39,302 nucleotides of DNA, from NCBI GenBank assembly GCA_025455015.1, contig JALONI010000023.1, positions 1 through 39,302 of the forward strand. The letters run 5' to 3'. The stretch's first letter is position 1. Every line of letters begins with the position of its first letter. The translations under genes were made by a program, and so were the position numbers. The notes beneath the pieces are model-generated. The model made no database searches and was not told the origin of the DNA. It saw only the letters and a list, made by a program, of their open reading frames with translations. This document shows, one piece after another, positions 7,421 to 16,973 of the stretch. The stretch comes from Cyclobacteriaceae bacterium. Lineage in GTDB: Bacteria > Bacteroidota > Bacteroidia > Cytophagales > Cyclobacteriaceae.

Positions 7421-8854
7421 TTACTGCCAACCACCGCCCAACACTTTGTAAAGTTGGATGGTGTTGATGAATTGGTTTTTTTTGGAAACCACCAGATCTA
7501 GGCGGGCATTCAACGCATTTTGTTGGGTCATTAATACTTCGAGGTAGGTGGCGCGGCCCCGCAGGTATAAGTCGTTAGCCACCTCAATGGCGCGTGTCAG
7601 CGCTTCTGCCTCTTGTTCTTTGTATTGCAACGCACGGCTGATATTCGTCATTCGGGTTAACTCATTGTACACCTCGGCATACGCCACCAACGTGGTTTTG
7701 TGGTAGTGGTGCAGCGCCTCCGTTTGGTAGGCATTGGAAGCATTGAACTGCGCTTTGATGGCCGATCGGTTTACCAGGGGCGCATACAGGCCTCCCACCA
7801 AGGTAAACACAAACGACTCAGGGCTGGAGAAAAGCAGGCGGGGCGCATAGGATTGGAACCCCACACTGGCACTAATGTTGAACGAAGGATAAAACGCGGC
7901 CCGGGCTGCACGGACATCTGCCTTTGAGGCGATGACTTCCCATTCGGCTTGCCGTATGTCGGGCCGGTTGCGCAACAACGCCACAGGCACGCCCGCCATG
8001 AGCGAGTCGACCAGCCTGGCATCGAAGGAAGCCGAGTTTCTCGGAATAGGCTGGGGCAGGCGGCCCAATAACAGGTTCAATCTATTTTCCGTTTCGGTGA
8101 TGGCCTGTCGCACGTCATACTCCAGCGCCCTCGTGTTGAGGACCTGTGCCGAGAATTGATTCACCACGAGTTCATTGGCACTTCCGTTTTCCTTTTGGAT
8201 TGTTACTACGTTCAGCGCGTTGTCTTGCAGTTGGATGGTAGACCAAATGATCTCAAGTTCGCGATCGAGCGAGAGCAGCTCGTAATAGGCCGTGGCCACC
8301 TCGGCCACCAAGTTGGAGACGAGCCAGTGGCGTACCTCCAAGCTGCCAAGCAGCCGGGCGGAGGCCGCGTTTTTCCGATTGCGTAGTTTGCCGGTGATGT
8401 CGGCCTCCCAACTGCTTTGGAACCCCACCAGAAAATCGGGCAGGTTTACCGGCACGATTTTGCCCGGCTCAATGTCGGTGGTCGCATTACCCGCACCATC
8501 CATCGTGTACAAACCGTACCTGCGTACGGCCGCCACACCGCCTGCCTGTACGGTCGGCAACAACAGGCCCTTGGCGAAGAGCACCGAAGCCCTGGCTTGC
8601 TCAATCCGTTGCCATGCGATTCGGGCATCATAATTCTGGGTTACAGCATTTTCAATCAAATTCGCTAACACGGTATCGGCAAAAAACTTTTGCCGGGGCC
8701 ATTCGGCCATGCTCACCGTATCGCTCAGGTCACCATACCGGGGTGGCAACCGGAGTTGTTCAGAGGGTCGGAGGTGTTTGGGAACTGCGCAGCCAATGAG
8801 AAAGCAGCCCAACAAGGCCGTGACGACCACGTGATGTAAGTGTATTCGTATCAT
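7421..8854 (-). CDS. RND efflux outer-membrane factor (TolC/OprM family lipoprotein)
   Basis: A 477-residue outer-membrane channel subunit. It has a lipoprotein signal (LLGCFLIGC, Cys22) and two outer-membrane efflux repeats with long helical stretches (AWQRIEQARASVLFAKGLLLPTV; EWEVIASKADVRAARAAFYPSFNIS), the NodT/OprM pattern. It would form the trimeric exit duct of the tripartite pump. Its start overlaps the permease stop by 4 bp (ATGA), so translation is probably coupled. Order in the operon: small protein, adaptor, permease, channel. The substrate is unknown. Confidence 0.94.
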   Translation of the reverse strand: MIRIHLHHVVVTALLGCFLIGCAVPKHLRPSEQLRLPPRYGDLSDTVSMAEWPRQKFFADTVLANLIENAVTQNYDARIAWQRIEQARASVLFAKGLLLPTVQAGGVAAVRRYGLYTMDGAGNATTDIEPGKIVPVNLPDFLVGFQSSWEADITGKLRNRKNAASARLLGSLEVRHWLVSNLVAEVATAYYELLSLDRELEIIWSTIQLQDNALNVVTIQKENGSANELVVNQFSAQVLNTRALEYDVRQAITETENRLNLLLGRLPQPIPRNSASFDARLVDSLMAGVPVALLRNRPDIRQAEWEVIASKADVRAARAAFYPSFNISASVGFQSYAPRLLFSSPESFVFTLVGGLYAPLVNRSAIKAQFNASNAYQTEALHHYHKTTLVAYAEVYNELTRMTNISRALQYKEQEAEALTRAIEVANDLYLRGRATYLEVLMTQQNALNARLDLVVSKKNQFINTIQLYKVLGGGWQ

Positions 8855-11800
8855 ATCAATTTCGTAGTTTGTGAGGGCGGCATCGTTTCATATTGCGTGG
8901 TTGTTGTGCGATGTTTGGACGCCCACGTAGCGAAAATCACATACAAGCCGGGAATGAGGATGACACCAAACACGGTGCCGAACAGCATACCCCCGGCAGC
9001 GGCTGTACCAATGGTGCGATTGCCGATGGCTCCCGCACCCGTAGCGATCGTTAAGGGTATCAGTCCGGCAATGAAGGCAAACGAAGTCATGAGAATGGGT
9101 CGCAGGCGCACCTTGGCGCCCTCCATCGCAGCTTGGATGGGTGTAAGCCCCTCGCGCTGCCGAAGCGAGGCAAACTCCACAATCAGAATCGCATTTTTGC
9201 CCAACAGCCCGATCAGCATGATCATGGCCACTTGCGCATAGATGTTGTTTTCCAGCCCCAGCAACGCGAGCAATAAAAAGGCGCCAAAAATACCTGTGGG
9301 TAATGAGAGGATCACGGGCATGGGCAGGAGAAAGCTTTCATACTGCGCGCTGAGAATCAGGTACACAAAGACCAAACAAATCAAGAAGATAAAAATGGCC
9401 TCGTTGCCCGTGTTCACCTCATCGCGCGAGATGCCGGCCCAGTCGATATCATAGCCACGCGGCAGTTTTTCGTCAGCCGTTTCGCGGATGGCGGCCAGTG
9501 CGCTGCCACTGCTATAGCCGGGGGCAGGCTCGCCCGTTACCTCGGCCGACAGGTACATATTGAACCGGGTGATTTGATCAACCCCGTAGACTTTTTCTAA
9601 TGTCAAAAACGAGGATACCGGCACCATTTCGCCCCGGTCGTTTTTGACGTGGAGTTTTAAAATGTCATCGGGTTTGGCGCGGTATTCAGGCGATGCCTGC
9701 ACCATCACTTTGTACATCTGCCCGAAGCGAATGAAGTTGGTGGCATATTCACTGCCCAGCAGTGTTTGAAGCGAGCCCATGGCATTTTCTACCGTTACCC
9801 CTTTTTGTGCAGCCTTATCCGAGTCTACATGCAGCAGGTATTGCGGAAAGCTGGCATCAAAAATGGTAAACGCATTTCCGATTTCGGGGCGTGCCTTCAG
9901 ATCTTCCACGAATTGGTCAACCACTTGTTCCATTTTTTTAAGATCGCCACTGCCCGTGCGATCGATGAGGCGTGCCTCAAACCCACTGGAGTTACCAAAG
10001 CCGGGCACCGCGGGAGGAGGCATAAACTCGATGCGTGCATCTTTGATGTGGCGCGTTTTTTCTTTGACCAACTCAATCACCTCTTGGACGGACTGATCGC
10101 GCGCGCTCCAGTTTTTTAGCTGTACGATGCAGGTACCGTAGTTGGCACCCGTGCCATCGGATAAGATATTCTGACCGGCCAGAGTGGCCACCGTTTCAAT
10201 GGCGTCAATACTTTTGCACGATTGACTGATTTCACCCACCACTTCCTTGGTACGTTCCAGCGTGGAACCCGTGGGCGTGGTAACGCTTGCATAAAACGAA
10301 CCTTGATCTTCATTGGGTATAAACCCCGATGGCAAAATGGAACCAACGATGCCCGATCCAAGCACAAAAATGGCGAGCGCACCCACGGTGATCGTTCGTC
10401 TGTTGACGATCAACCCCAATAGATTTTGATAGCGTACGGAGAGGCCGTTATACCAACTATTGAACTTGAAAAAAAAACGGGTGAGTACCGTGACTTTGCG
10501 AGAGTGCTCATGGGGACTTTTCAATAACAGAGCGCACAGCGCAGGGGTGAGCGTCAGCGCGGTAACCCCCGAGATCACAATGGACACGGCCATGGTAAGG
10601 GAAAACTGCTGATAGAAAATACCCGCGGGCCCGGTCATGAACGAGACGGGCAAGAACACAGCTGACATGACCAAGGTGATGGCCACAATCGCACCACTGA
10701 TTTCCAGCATGGCCTGCCGGGTAGCCTCGTACGGGCCGATGTTGGATTCCTCCATCTTCGCATGCACGGCCTCCACCACTACAATGGCGTTGTCCACCAC
10801 AATACCAATGGCCAATACGAGCGAAAACAACGTGATCAGATTGAGCGAAAAACCCAAGAACTGGATAAAGAAAAAGGTGCCCACCAATGAAACGGGCACG
10901 GCCAGTGCAGGAATCAGTGTGGAGCGCCAGTCTTGCAAGAATAGAAACACCACCAGCGACACCAGGATAAATGCTTCAATAAGTGTTTTGATTACGCTTT
11001 CTACCGAGGCATCCAGAAAGGCCGACACGTCATAGCTGATATAGTAGTCCATGCCATCCAAAAATGTTTTTTCCTTTAACTCTTTAACTTTTGCTTTGAT
11101 GTTGCGAATCACCTCTTTAGCGTTTGAGCCAGGCAACTGTTTGATCATAAAGGCGGCTGTGGGGCGGCCATCCAGTTTGGCTTCTACGTCATAGTAAGTC
11201 GTTCCAAACTCCACCTCGGCAATGTCGCGTATGCGCAAGATTTCACCGTCATCGGTGTAGCGGATGGGGATGTTTTCATATTGCTCGTTGGTGAAAAACT
11301 TTCCGGTGTAACGAACCACATATTGCAGTGCTTCGCTTGTCTTGTCTGAATTTTCGCCCACCTTACCCGGGGCCGCTTCAATGTTTTGCGCGCTGAGGGC
11401 TTGCAGCACCTCATCGGTAGAGATGTTGTACGACAGCATTTTGTCGGGCTTTAGCCAGATGCGCATCGCGTATTCTTTCACCCCCATGATGTCGATGAAG
11501 CCGATGCCGTATATACGTTTAAGCTCGGCCATCATATTGATGTCTGCGAAATTGTATAGGAATTTTTCGTTCAGGGAAGTGTCAGAGCTGAAAACGTTTA
11601 GATACATGAGCATGCTGTGTTCCAGCTTGCCAATTTTCACACCGCTTTTAATAACCTCCGCGGGTAATTCAGCAATTACGGCATTGACGCGGTTTTGCAC
11701 ATTCACCGCGGCTACATCCACATCGGTGCCCGTTTCGAAAATAATTTTTACCAGCCCTACTCCGTCATTGCCGGAGTAGGATGCGATGTACTTCATGCCG

Positions 11801-12018
11801 GGCACCCCGTTGATGGCGCGTTCCAGCGGCACAATAGCGGCTTTGGTCACCGCCTCCGCATTTGCACCCGGGTACTCAATGGTCACGTTTACTTCGGGCG
11901 GGGCGATGCTGGGGAATTGAGTCATCGGCAACCGTGTGAGCGCCAGCGCGCCCAGCAGTGTGATCATGATGGCAATAACAACCGAGAGAATCGGCCGTTC
12001 GATAAAAGTGGATCCCAT
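8851..12018 (-). CDS. RND efflux permease, HAE-1 (AcrB) type
   Basis: A 1055-residue inner-membrane proton-driven exporter. It opens with the family's MGSTFIERPILSVVIAIMIT, has two sets of transmembrane segments separated by large periplasmic loops, and carries the relay residues of TM4 (VLAIGIVVDNAIVVVE, Asp409) and TM10 (GLLGKNAILIVEFA). The second acidic residue of the E. coli AcrB pair (Asp408) is Asn410 here, a variant I believe occurs in other RND proteins. The sequence fits multidrug (HAE-1) rather than heavy-metal (HME) permeases. It lies 4 bp after the adaptor gene and overlaps the channel gene by 4 bp. The full length shows it is intact. Confidence 0.95.
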   Translation of the reverse strand: MGSTFIERPILSVVIAIMITLLGALALTRLPMTQFPSIAPPEVNVTIEYPGANAEAVTKAAIVPLERAINGVPGMKYIASYSGNDGVGLVKIIFETGTDVDVAAVNVQNRVNAVIAELPAEVIKSGVKIGKLEHSMLMYLNVFSSDTSLNEKFLYNFADINMMAELKRIYGIGFIDIMGVKEYAMRIWLKPDKMLSYNISTDEVLQALSAQNIEAAPGKVGENSDKTSEALQYVVRYTGKFFTNEQYENIPIRYTDDGEILRIRDIAEVEFGTTYYDVEAKLDGRPTAAFMIKQLPGSNAKEVIRNIKAKVKELKEKTFLDGMDYYISYDVSAFLDASVESVIKTLIEAFILVSLVVFLFLQDWRSTLIPALAVPVSLVGTFFFIQFLGFSLNLITLFSLVLAIGIVVDNAIVVVEAVHAKMEESNIGPYEATRQAMLEISGAIVAITLVMSAVFLPVSFMTGPAGIFYQQFSLTMAVSIVISGVTALTLTPALCALLLKSPHEHSRKVTVLTRFFFKFNSWYNGLSVRYQNLLGLIVNRRTITVGALAIFVLGSGIVGSILPSGFIPNEDQGSFYASVTTPTGSTLERTKEVVGEISQSCKSIDAIETVATLAGQNILSDGTGANYGTCIVQLKNWSARDQSVQEVIELVKEKTRHIKDARIEFMPPPAVPGFGNSSGFEARLIDRTGSGDLKKMEQVVDQFVEDLKARPEIGNAFTIFDASFPQYLLHVDSDKAAQKGVTVENAMGSLQTLLGSEYATNFIRFGQMYKVMVQASPEYRAKPDDILKLHVKNDRGEMVPVSSFLTLEKVYGVDQITRFNMYLSAEVTGEPAPGYSSGSALAAIRETADEKLPRGYDIDWAGISRDEVNTGNEAIFIFLICLVFVYLILSAQYESFLLPMPVILSLPTGIFGAFLLLALLGLENNIYAQVAMIMLIGLLGKNAILIVEFASLRQREGLTPIQAAMEGAKVRLRPILMTSFAFIAGLIPLTIATGAGAIGNRTIGTAAAGGMLFGTVFGVILIPGLYVIFATWASKHRTTTTQYETMPPSQTTKLI

Positions 12019-12022
12019 ACCG

Positions 12023-13153
12023 TTAGTTGTTTACCAGTTCTTTCATGGGAACCACCTGCGCCACCACCTGATCGCCTGCGCGCACCAGTTGCACGCCCTC
12101 ATAAATGATCTGGTCGGTTTTTGCCAGGCCGCCATCGACCACATACAATTCGGGTAGCCGGTAGCCGGGAACAATGCTTTGCATGTCAACACGACCCTCG
12201 CTGGTGACCCGGTAGACAAAAAACTTGTCCTGGATTTCCACTACGCACTTTTGCGGAATCAACACCGCTTGTTGGATGGGCGTAGCCACGCGTATCTTGC
12301 CGGTGCTGCCGTGCTTTAGCACCTGCTCGGGGTTTGGAAAGCGGGCGCGAAAAGCAATGTTTCCGGTGCCTTTATCAAACTCGCTTTCGGCTGTTTCGAC
12401 CTGGCCACGGTATGCATAGCGCTGCCCGTTGGCCAGCACCAATTCTACTTCGTGCGGTTGTTGACTCTTGGCCGCGGCCATGTAGTCCAGGTACTCGCGC
12501 TCCGATACGTTGAAGTATACGAGCATTTCCTGATTGTTGGAGAGCGTGGTGAGCAACTCACCCTCGTCAATCAGGCTACCCACTTTATTGGGGATGCGAT
12601 TTATGTAGCCCGAAAACGGAGCCCGCACCTGGGTGTAGGAGAAAAGCAGTTGTGCGCTGGACAGATGGGCGCGAGCCTCTTCGGTTTTGGCCTGCAAGGC
12701 CTCGGCTCGTGCTTGGGCTAGATCCAGCTCACTGTCCGAGACGATTTTTTTTTCGAGTAATGCCTTGACATTGCGTAGTTCTACCTCGGCTGCCTTGGTT
12801 TCGGCAATGGCGCTGGCGAGAGCCGCCTCCGCTTTGAGCACTTCCTGTTGGTATTGCAACCGGCTGATGGTGAACAGAACCTGTCCTGTTTTTACAAAAT
12901 CGCCTTCATCGGCATGGATCGTCTCTAGGTAGCCATCGGCCTTGGCCCGGAGTTCCGTGTTTTGTACCGACTGGATGTCGGCTACATATTCGCGCAGGTA
13001 CAAGGTATCTCTTACAACCGGATTTATCACCGGAAAGACTTCTGCTTTTGCCGACTCGCTCTTGGAATCAGAGCAGGAGAAGGCCAATCCCATGGGTGAC
13101 AACAGACTTGCCAACAGGATGGCGCGTCTGATGTCAGATGTCATCAGTATCAT
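12023..13153 (-). CDS. RND efflux periplasmic adaptor (membrane fusion lipoprotein)
   Basis: A 376-residue HlyD/AcrA-like adaptor with a lipoprotein signal (LLSPMGLAFSC, Cys27), a biotinyl-lipoyl half domain (LRAKADGYLETIHADEGDFVKTGQ), a long Ala/Glu-rich coiled-coil hairpin (about 100-165), the second lipoyl half (VRAPFSGYINRI) and the beta-barrel and membrane-proximal parts. It links permease and channel across the periplasm. Met4 is an alternative start, and both leave the signal intact. It is the second gene of the operon, 70 bp after the small His/Asp-rich protein gene. Confidence 0.94.
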   Translation of the reverse strand: MILMTSDIRRAILLASLLSPMGLAFSCSDSKSESAKAEVFPVINPVVRDTLYLREYVADIQSVQNTELRAKADGYLETIHADEGDFVKTGQVLFTISRLQYQQEVLKAEAALASAIAETKAAEVELRNVKALLEKKIVSDSELDLAQARAEALQAKTEEARAHLSSAQLLFSYTQVRAPFSGYINRIPNKVGSLIDEGELLTTLSNNQEMLVYFNVSEREYLDYMAAAKSQQPHEVELVLANGQRYAYRGQVETAESEFDKGTGNIAFRARFPNPEQVLKHGSTGKIRVATPIQQAVLIPQKCVVEIQDKFFVYRVTSEGRVDMQSIVPGYRLPELYVVDGGLAKTDQIIYEGVQLVRAGDQVVAQVVPMKELVNN

Positions 13154-13223
13154 AAATGTTACGTTTAAAAAATTAAAAATTCGACACTACACGCTGCACA
13201 CGCAGGTTGCTAAAAAGCGATGT

Positions 13224-13598
13224 TTAGCCGCGCGGAGGCGGGCCGTCTATGTCGAGCGAGAGTGAGGAAAGGTGTTGCAGGTGGTGGTGGCGATGGTAGG
13301 TATCGCTGACGAACGCAACCACCGGTTGGTAGCTCAACTGTGGATTGAGGTATACTTTTTCCCATTCCAAGGTGCTTCCACCATCATGGTCGCATTCGTC
13401 ATGCTCTTCTACCGCGTTTTCGAACCCCAAAACGGCTTCTGCGATGAACTCATATGCGCTTTCGATGTCGTTAAAAGAAAGGTCCTCTGCAACATCATCC
13501 GCAGACGCATCACGGCTGTCGACACTGAAGTTTAGAATATGCATCGCCAGCAGTAGGGAGAGTATTTTTGGAAACAGTGAAGAGCGAAGCAATTCCAT
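13224..13598 (-). CDS. Small exported His/Asp-rich protein of the efflux operon
   Basis: A 124-residue protein of unknown function. The start at 13598 (MELLRSSLFPKILSLLLAMHI) puts a hydrophobic signal or anchor at the N-terminus; an open frame continues upstream to 13694 but adds an unlikely 32 residues. The mature part is acidic (DSRDASADDVAEDLSFNDIE), with a central acidic/His cluster (EEHDECDHDGG) and a His-rich tail (YHRHHHLQHL). Such clusters often bind metal ions, but no family motif proves it. It lies directly upstream of the RND adaptor on the same strand, so a role in sensing or handling the pump's substrate is an inference. I recall similar conserved hypothetical proteins in Cytophagales, without a known function. 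Confidence 0.7.
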   Translation of the reverse strand: MELLRSSLFPKILSLLLAMHILNFSVDSRDASADDVAEDLSFNDIESAYEFIAEAVLGFENAVEEHDECDHDGGSTLEWEKVYLNPQLSYQPVVAFVSDTYHRHHHLQHLSSLSLDIDGPPPRG

Positions 13599-13710
13599 AA
13601 GCGGAGCGCAAGATAGCCAAACAGGGTCACTTGCCAATTTCGCCCTGATGAAAGTAACAATTTTTTTGTGATCCGACCGGGCGTGCGAACTCACCCGGGG
13701 GGGCGAACGG

Positions 13711-14130
13711 CTATTTCAAACTCATCTGAACAAAATTCGGATGCTCCGGATTGACGATCAGTTCCTGCCGCAGGGGGTGGATGATCACATCCATGTCTTC
13801 CATGGGGATGGCACCCAACAACGGCTCGGCCTGCCCCGGCAATACCAAAGCACTGCCCGAACTCCTTCGGTTTTTGAATCGGATTTCGATGGGCGACACC
13901 ACATCGCACTCCACCACATGGCCATTGGCCAACAGGGCCTTGCGTTTTTCCACCACAGGTAACTGCAGTTGTGCTTGTATAACTTCGTTGATGGCCAGCA
14001 TATAGGATCCTGAGTCAACCAGGGCGTTTACGGTGATGCGCTTGACGCCCTCCGGACGAATAAAGCCATTTCGAGCCAGCCCGAGGTCTTCCCCGTTTAT
14101 CAATTCAATTTGTGCATGTACAAGTCCCAT
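13711..14130 (-). CDS. Clan AA (retropepsin-like) aspartic protease
   Basis: A 139-residue protein with the single-domain retropepsin fold signature: the catalytic motif VNALVDSGS (Asp39-Ser40-Gly41) after a beta-hairpin, and the second hydrophobic LLGAIPMEDMDVIIHP block near the C-terminus, where such proteins carry the flap-proximal strand. Enzymes of this kind act as homodimers, each chain giving one Asp. There is no signal peptide, so it should be cytoplasmic. The usual DTG is DSG here, which is compatible with activity. Its substrate is unknown. It stands between the efflux operon and the M14 peptidase gene, with a terminator before it. Confidence 0.85.
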   Translation of the reverse strand: MGLVHAQIELINGEDLGLARNGFIRPEGVKRITVNALVDSGSYMLAINEVIQAQLQLPVVEKRKALLANGHVVECDVVSPIEIRFKNRRSSGSALVLPGQAEPLLGAIPMEDMDVIIHPLRQELIVNPEHPNFVQMSLK

Positions 14131-14161
14131 AGTCGTTACAAATTAATCGAAATGACATCCA

Positions 14162-14202
14162 AAATCAAGCGAGGTGCCCAGGCCAGGCGACCTCGCTGAT
14201 TT
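14162..14202 (-). terminator. Hairpin terminator after the M14 peptidase gene
   Basis: On the minus strand AAATCAGCGAGGT pairs with ACCTCGCTTGATTT (one bulged base), with further pairing in the GC-rich centre, followed by TTTT then GG. It lies 18 bp past the stop codon of the peptidase gene and 32 bp before the aspartic protease start. The T tract is short, so termination may be partial. Confidence 0.65.
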
Positions 14203-14219
14203 CGAAAATGACAAGCCGT

Positions 14220-16772
14220 CTATCGGCATGCCTCGGCACTCACCAGAGGGCCATAGAAGATCGCATTCATCACCATTTTGTTCGAGCCCAACCAGAACCC
14301 GCGGAAGGCCAAATTTTCGGTAAAGCCGATCACACGTCCCCGGCCCAGGGCGCTCACACCCACCAGGGCGGTATTCTTCATGCGCTCGTAGTTAGGCTTT
14401 GAGATATAGCCGCTGATCAGAGGATTGGCTCCATAAACCAACGGATTGGAAAAAGCACCCACGGCCTTTTCCATGAACAGGTTGTTGGGTTTGAACATCG
14501 GAAGTTTTGCGCTGGTATATCCGTATAGCAGTGGGTGGGTCAGATCCGCTTGCGCTTCAAAGATGGCCCCGCTTGTCACTTGGGCACCTCGCGTTTCTTC
14601 TATGTCGGCATAAGGCTTGGGTTTGGCGGGTTCTTTCTTTTCTTTGTCGCCTCCGGTGCCTTTCACGTCAAACTTGGCTAAGCCGGCTGTGTGCAACCAA
14701 CTCACGGCACCTTCAAAGCCGATGATTACGCCCCCGGCCTGCACCCACGCTTTGAGTTTTTCTTTGGTGGCCTCGGGCAGCGCGTAGTACGATCCTTCGG
14801 CCATCAACAACGTATTGTAGCGGCTGATCGAACTCGCGTTTAGTACGCTGAGGGGCATGAGCGCAACAGGGATGCCATAACGCACATCCAGCAGGTGCCA
14901 CAATTCGCCTACATCCGTGGCGGAAACACCGCCTTCTACCAACATCGCGATTTCGGGTTTGCGCACGGGCAAAAATGAGCCACTGCCCAAACTCACCCCC
15001 ACGTAGTCCAGTCCGGTGGCGGTGGCGTACACATCCAGGCCGTCTTCGGTTGTTATTTGGTGGAGCGCCTGTTGAAGTTCTTCCTGCGTCTTGGTTTGGT
15101 TGGCCTTGGCGATGAGCAGCGTGCCGCGGGCAAATGTGCGGCCCTCCGACACAAACGGTTCCGTTGCCACCTTCACCTTGTAGCCCTGGTGCAACAACCG
15201 GTACATGGCCCGCGGGGCATAGTAGCCGTACGGCTCGATCAGGTATGCATACGTGCCGTTGCCGATTTTTTTACCGGTCGGAAAGGGTAAGGCAGATACT
15301 TTTTCACCCAACACAGGCAATGTTTTTACCTCCTCGTATTCCAAGCCAAAGGCCAGCGGCAATGTCCAACTGGAGATGTCATAAAAAAGACTGTCTTTGA
15401 ACACCGTGCGCTTGTCAAACATGCCTTTGAGCAGCCGGTATTGAGGTTGGTTGAGGGGAATGGTGTAGGCCACCTCTACGGGTTTGCCGTTGACGGAGGC
15501 GGTTTGGTTGGCGTACACCTCCACCTGATGCCGCCTCACCATCTCAACAAAGTGATGGGTGGCCGCCTTGTCTTTGCTGCCGATCACATAGGCTTTAACC
15601 GGATCCTTGGCTGCGTCTGTCACGCTGTTTTTGTAGAAGTCGCGCTGGTAGGCCAGCAACTCGGCCCGCATGTCTACCACGGCCCGGAGCGAACTGAGCG
15701 AGGTGACGAATTGGTTGCGGATGGTAAAGGCAAACGTCACGGGGCCGTTGATGCTCTCTTGTAGATGGCCGCGCGAGCTTCCCTGTTCAAATAAGATACC
15801 GATGGCACCCTGCACATCCGGAAAGGTGGAGCCTTTGCCATAGTAGAAATCATCAAATCCTTCTTGTGTGTAGTACAGCGAGCCGATCTGATCCAGCGCT
15901 TTGGCATGGTAGGTTCCGATTTTTCGGGTCAGTTCTAAGTTTTTTTCAGGCGTGAGCGGATGCATGCGCGAGGGCACACCGGGTTGAAAAAAGAAGGTGG
16001 CGTTGGTGCCCATTTCGTGGTGGTCGGTGAGCACGTTCGGTTTCCATTGGTGGAAGCTGGTGGCGCGTGCTTGTGACTCCGGGTGTTGCGCCACGAGCCA
16101 GTCGCGGTTCAGGTCAAACCAGTAGTGGTTGAAGCGGCCGCCCGGCCAGGGTTCATGGTGTTCATTGTCGTTGGGGTCGGCCGATACTACTCTGCTTTTG
16201 CGCGAATTAACCCAGCCGGAGAAGCGCTGAACGCCATCGGGATTGTAACAGGGGTCCAGCAGGATAATCGTGTTTGCCAGCGCTTCATCCATTTCTTTTC
16301 CTTGGGCCGCAGCCAGGTGATACGCGGTGAGCAGGCCTGCATTGACACCGCTGGCTTCATTGCCGTGAATGCTAAAACCCACATAAAATACCGCGGGCAT
16401 GTTGGCGATGTCCACGCTGGCCGATTGGGCCGGATCGGTGAGTTTGAGGTGCTCGGCCCGTAGCTTTTCAATATTTTGATGGTTGGCCGGTGCGGTGACG
16501 GTGAGCAGCAGCAGGGGCCGCCCCTCGTGTGTTTTACCGGTTTCGGTGATGGTGATGCGGTCGCTGGCGCGATCAAGCGCATACATGTAGTTGACGAGGC
16601 GGTCGTGTGTCACGTGCCATTCGCCTACTTCATGCCCGATCACTGCGGCCGGGGTGGGGATGGCAGGGTCGTACGAGGTGCCTGTCGGGAGGTAATAGGA
16701 GAGGGGTTGTCCTTGCGCTCCGGCCAAAAGGCTCATGAGGCTGAGCACCAGAACAGTTGTTAGGTTTTTCAT
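14220..16772 (-). CDS. Secreted M14-family zinc carboxypeptidase-like protein
   Basis: An 850-residue protein with a signal peptide (MKNLTTVLVLSLMSLLAGAQ). The M14 peptidase domain (about 50-400) shows zinc ligands His136 and Glu139 in IHGNEASG, NPDG (177-180), an Arg in DLNRDW, a later His in TDHHEMG (251-252) and the catalytic Glu in GILFEQGSSRG (Glu329). The C-terminal half (about 600-850) resembles a class I glutamine amidotransferase-like/ThuA-type fold (LKAWVQAGGVIIGFEGAVSWL) without a clear catalytic triad. It should degrade peptides in the periplasm or outside the cell. It is divergent from the TonB receptor gene, across 201 bp. Confidence 0.9.
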   Translation of the reverse strand: MKNLTTVLVLSLMSLLAGAQGQPLSYYLPTGTSYDPAIPTPAAVIGHEVGEWHVTHDRLVNYMYALDRASDRITITETGKTHEGRPLLLLTVTAPANHQNIEKLRAEHLKLTDPAQSASVDIANMPAVFYVGFSIHGNEASGVNAGLLTAYHLAAAQGKEMDEALANTIILLDPCYNPDGVQRFSGWVNSRKSRVVSADPNDNEHHEPWPGGRFNHYWFDLNRDWLVAQHPESQARATSFHQWKPNVLTDHHEMGTNATFFFQPGVPSRMHPLTPEKNLELTRKIGTYHAKALDQIGSLYYTQEGFDDFYYGKGSTFPDVQGAIGILFEQGSSRGHLQESINGPVTFAFTIRNQFVTSLSSLRAVVDMRAELLAYQRDFYKNSVTDAAKDPVKAYVIGSKDKAATHHFVEMVRRHQVEVYANQTASVNGKPVEVAYTIPLNQPQYRLLKGMFDKRTVFKDSLFYDISSWTLPLAFGLEYEEVKTLPVLGEKVSALPFPTGKKIGNGTYAYLIEPYGYYAPRAMYRLLHQGYKVKVATEPFVSEGRTFARGTLLIAKANQTKTQEELQQALHQITTEDGLDVYATATGLDYVGVSLGSGSFLPVRKPEIAMLVEGGVSATDVGELWHLLDVRYGIPVALMPLSVLNASSISRYNTLLMAEGSYYALPEATKEKLKAWVQAGGVIIGFEGAVSWLHTAGLAKFDVKGTGGDKEKKEPAKPKPYADIEETRGAQVTSGAIFEAQADLTHPLLYGYTSAKLPMFKPNNLFMEKAVGAFSNPLVYGANPLISGYISKPNYERMKNTALVGVSALGRGRVIGFTENLAFRGFWLGSNKMVMNAIFYGPLVSAEACR

Positions 16773-16934
16773 GGATGTATTTTAAAGTAACATTTTTATG
16801 AACGTGGGTAAGTAATTGATTTTTAGAACAAGGGACAAAAAGGAAATGATCAGCGGCAAGGGGGTTATCTTATTGTTAACAAAATGTGCGAAAGAATTAA
16901 AAGAACGGGGGGATAAGCACGGGAAAAAAAGGGA

Positions 16935-16942
16935 TATTTTTG
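16935..16942 (+). promoter_or_regulatory. -7 box upstream of the TonB receptor gene
   Basis: TATTTTTG matches TAnnTTTG and lies 31 bp before the start codon. No TTTG or TTG is found at the expected -33 distance, so the promoter may be weak or need an activator. The rest of the divergent 16773-16973 region is AT-rich and shows no other clear signal. Confidence 0.5.
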
Positions 16943-16973
16943 TGGGTCAATTTCCAAACTAAACATTTACATT

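Noticed and set aside
8851-12018. Asn410 in place of the second TM4 aspartate as a sign of an inactive permease
   Set aside because: The first aspartate (409) and the TM10 lysine are kept, the protein is full length and the operon is intact; I believe this substitution occurs in other RND proteins.
16773-16973. Riboswitch or small RNA in the region between the M14 peptidase and the TonB receptor
   Set aside because: No conserved core of a known riboswitch and no stable hairpin with a T tract were seen; only a -7 box could be supported.
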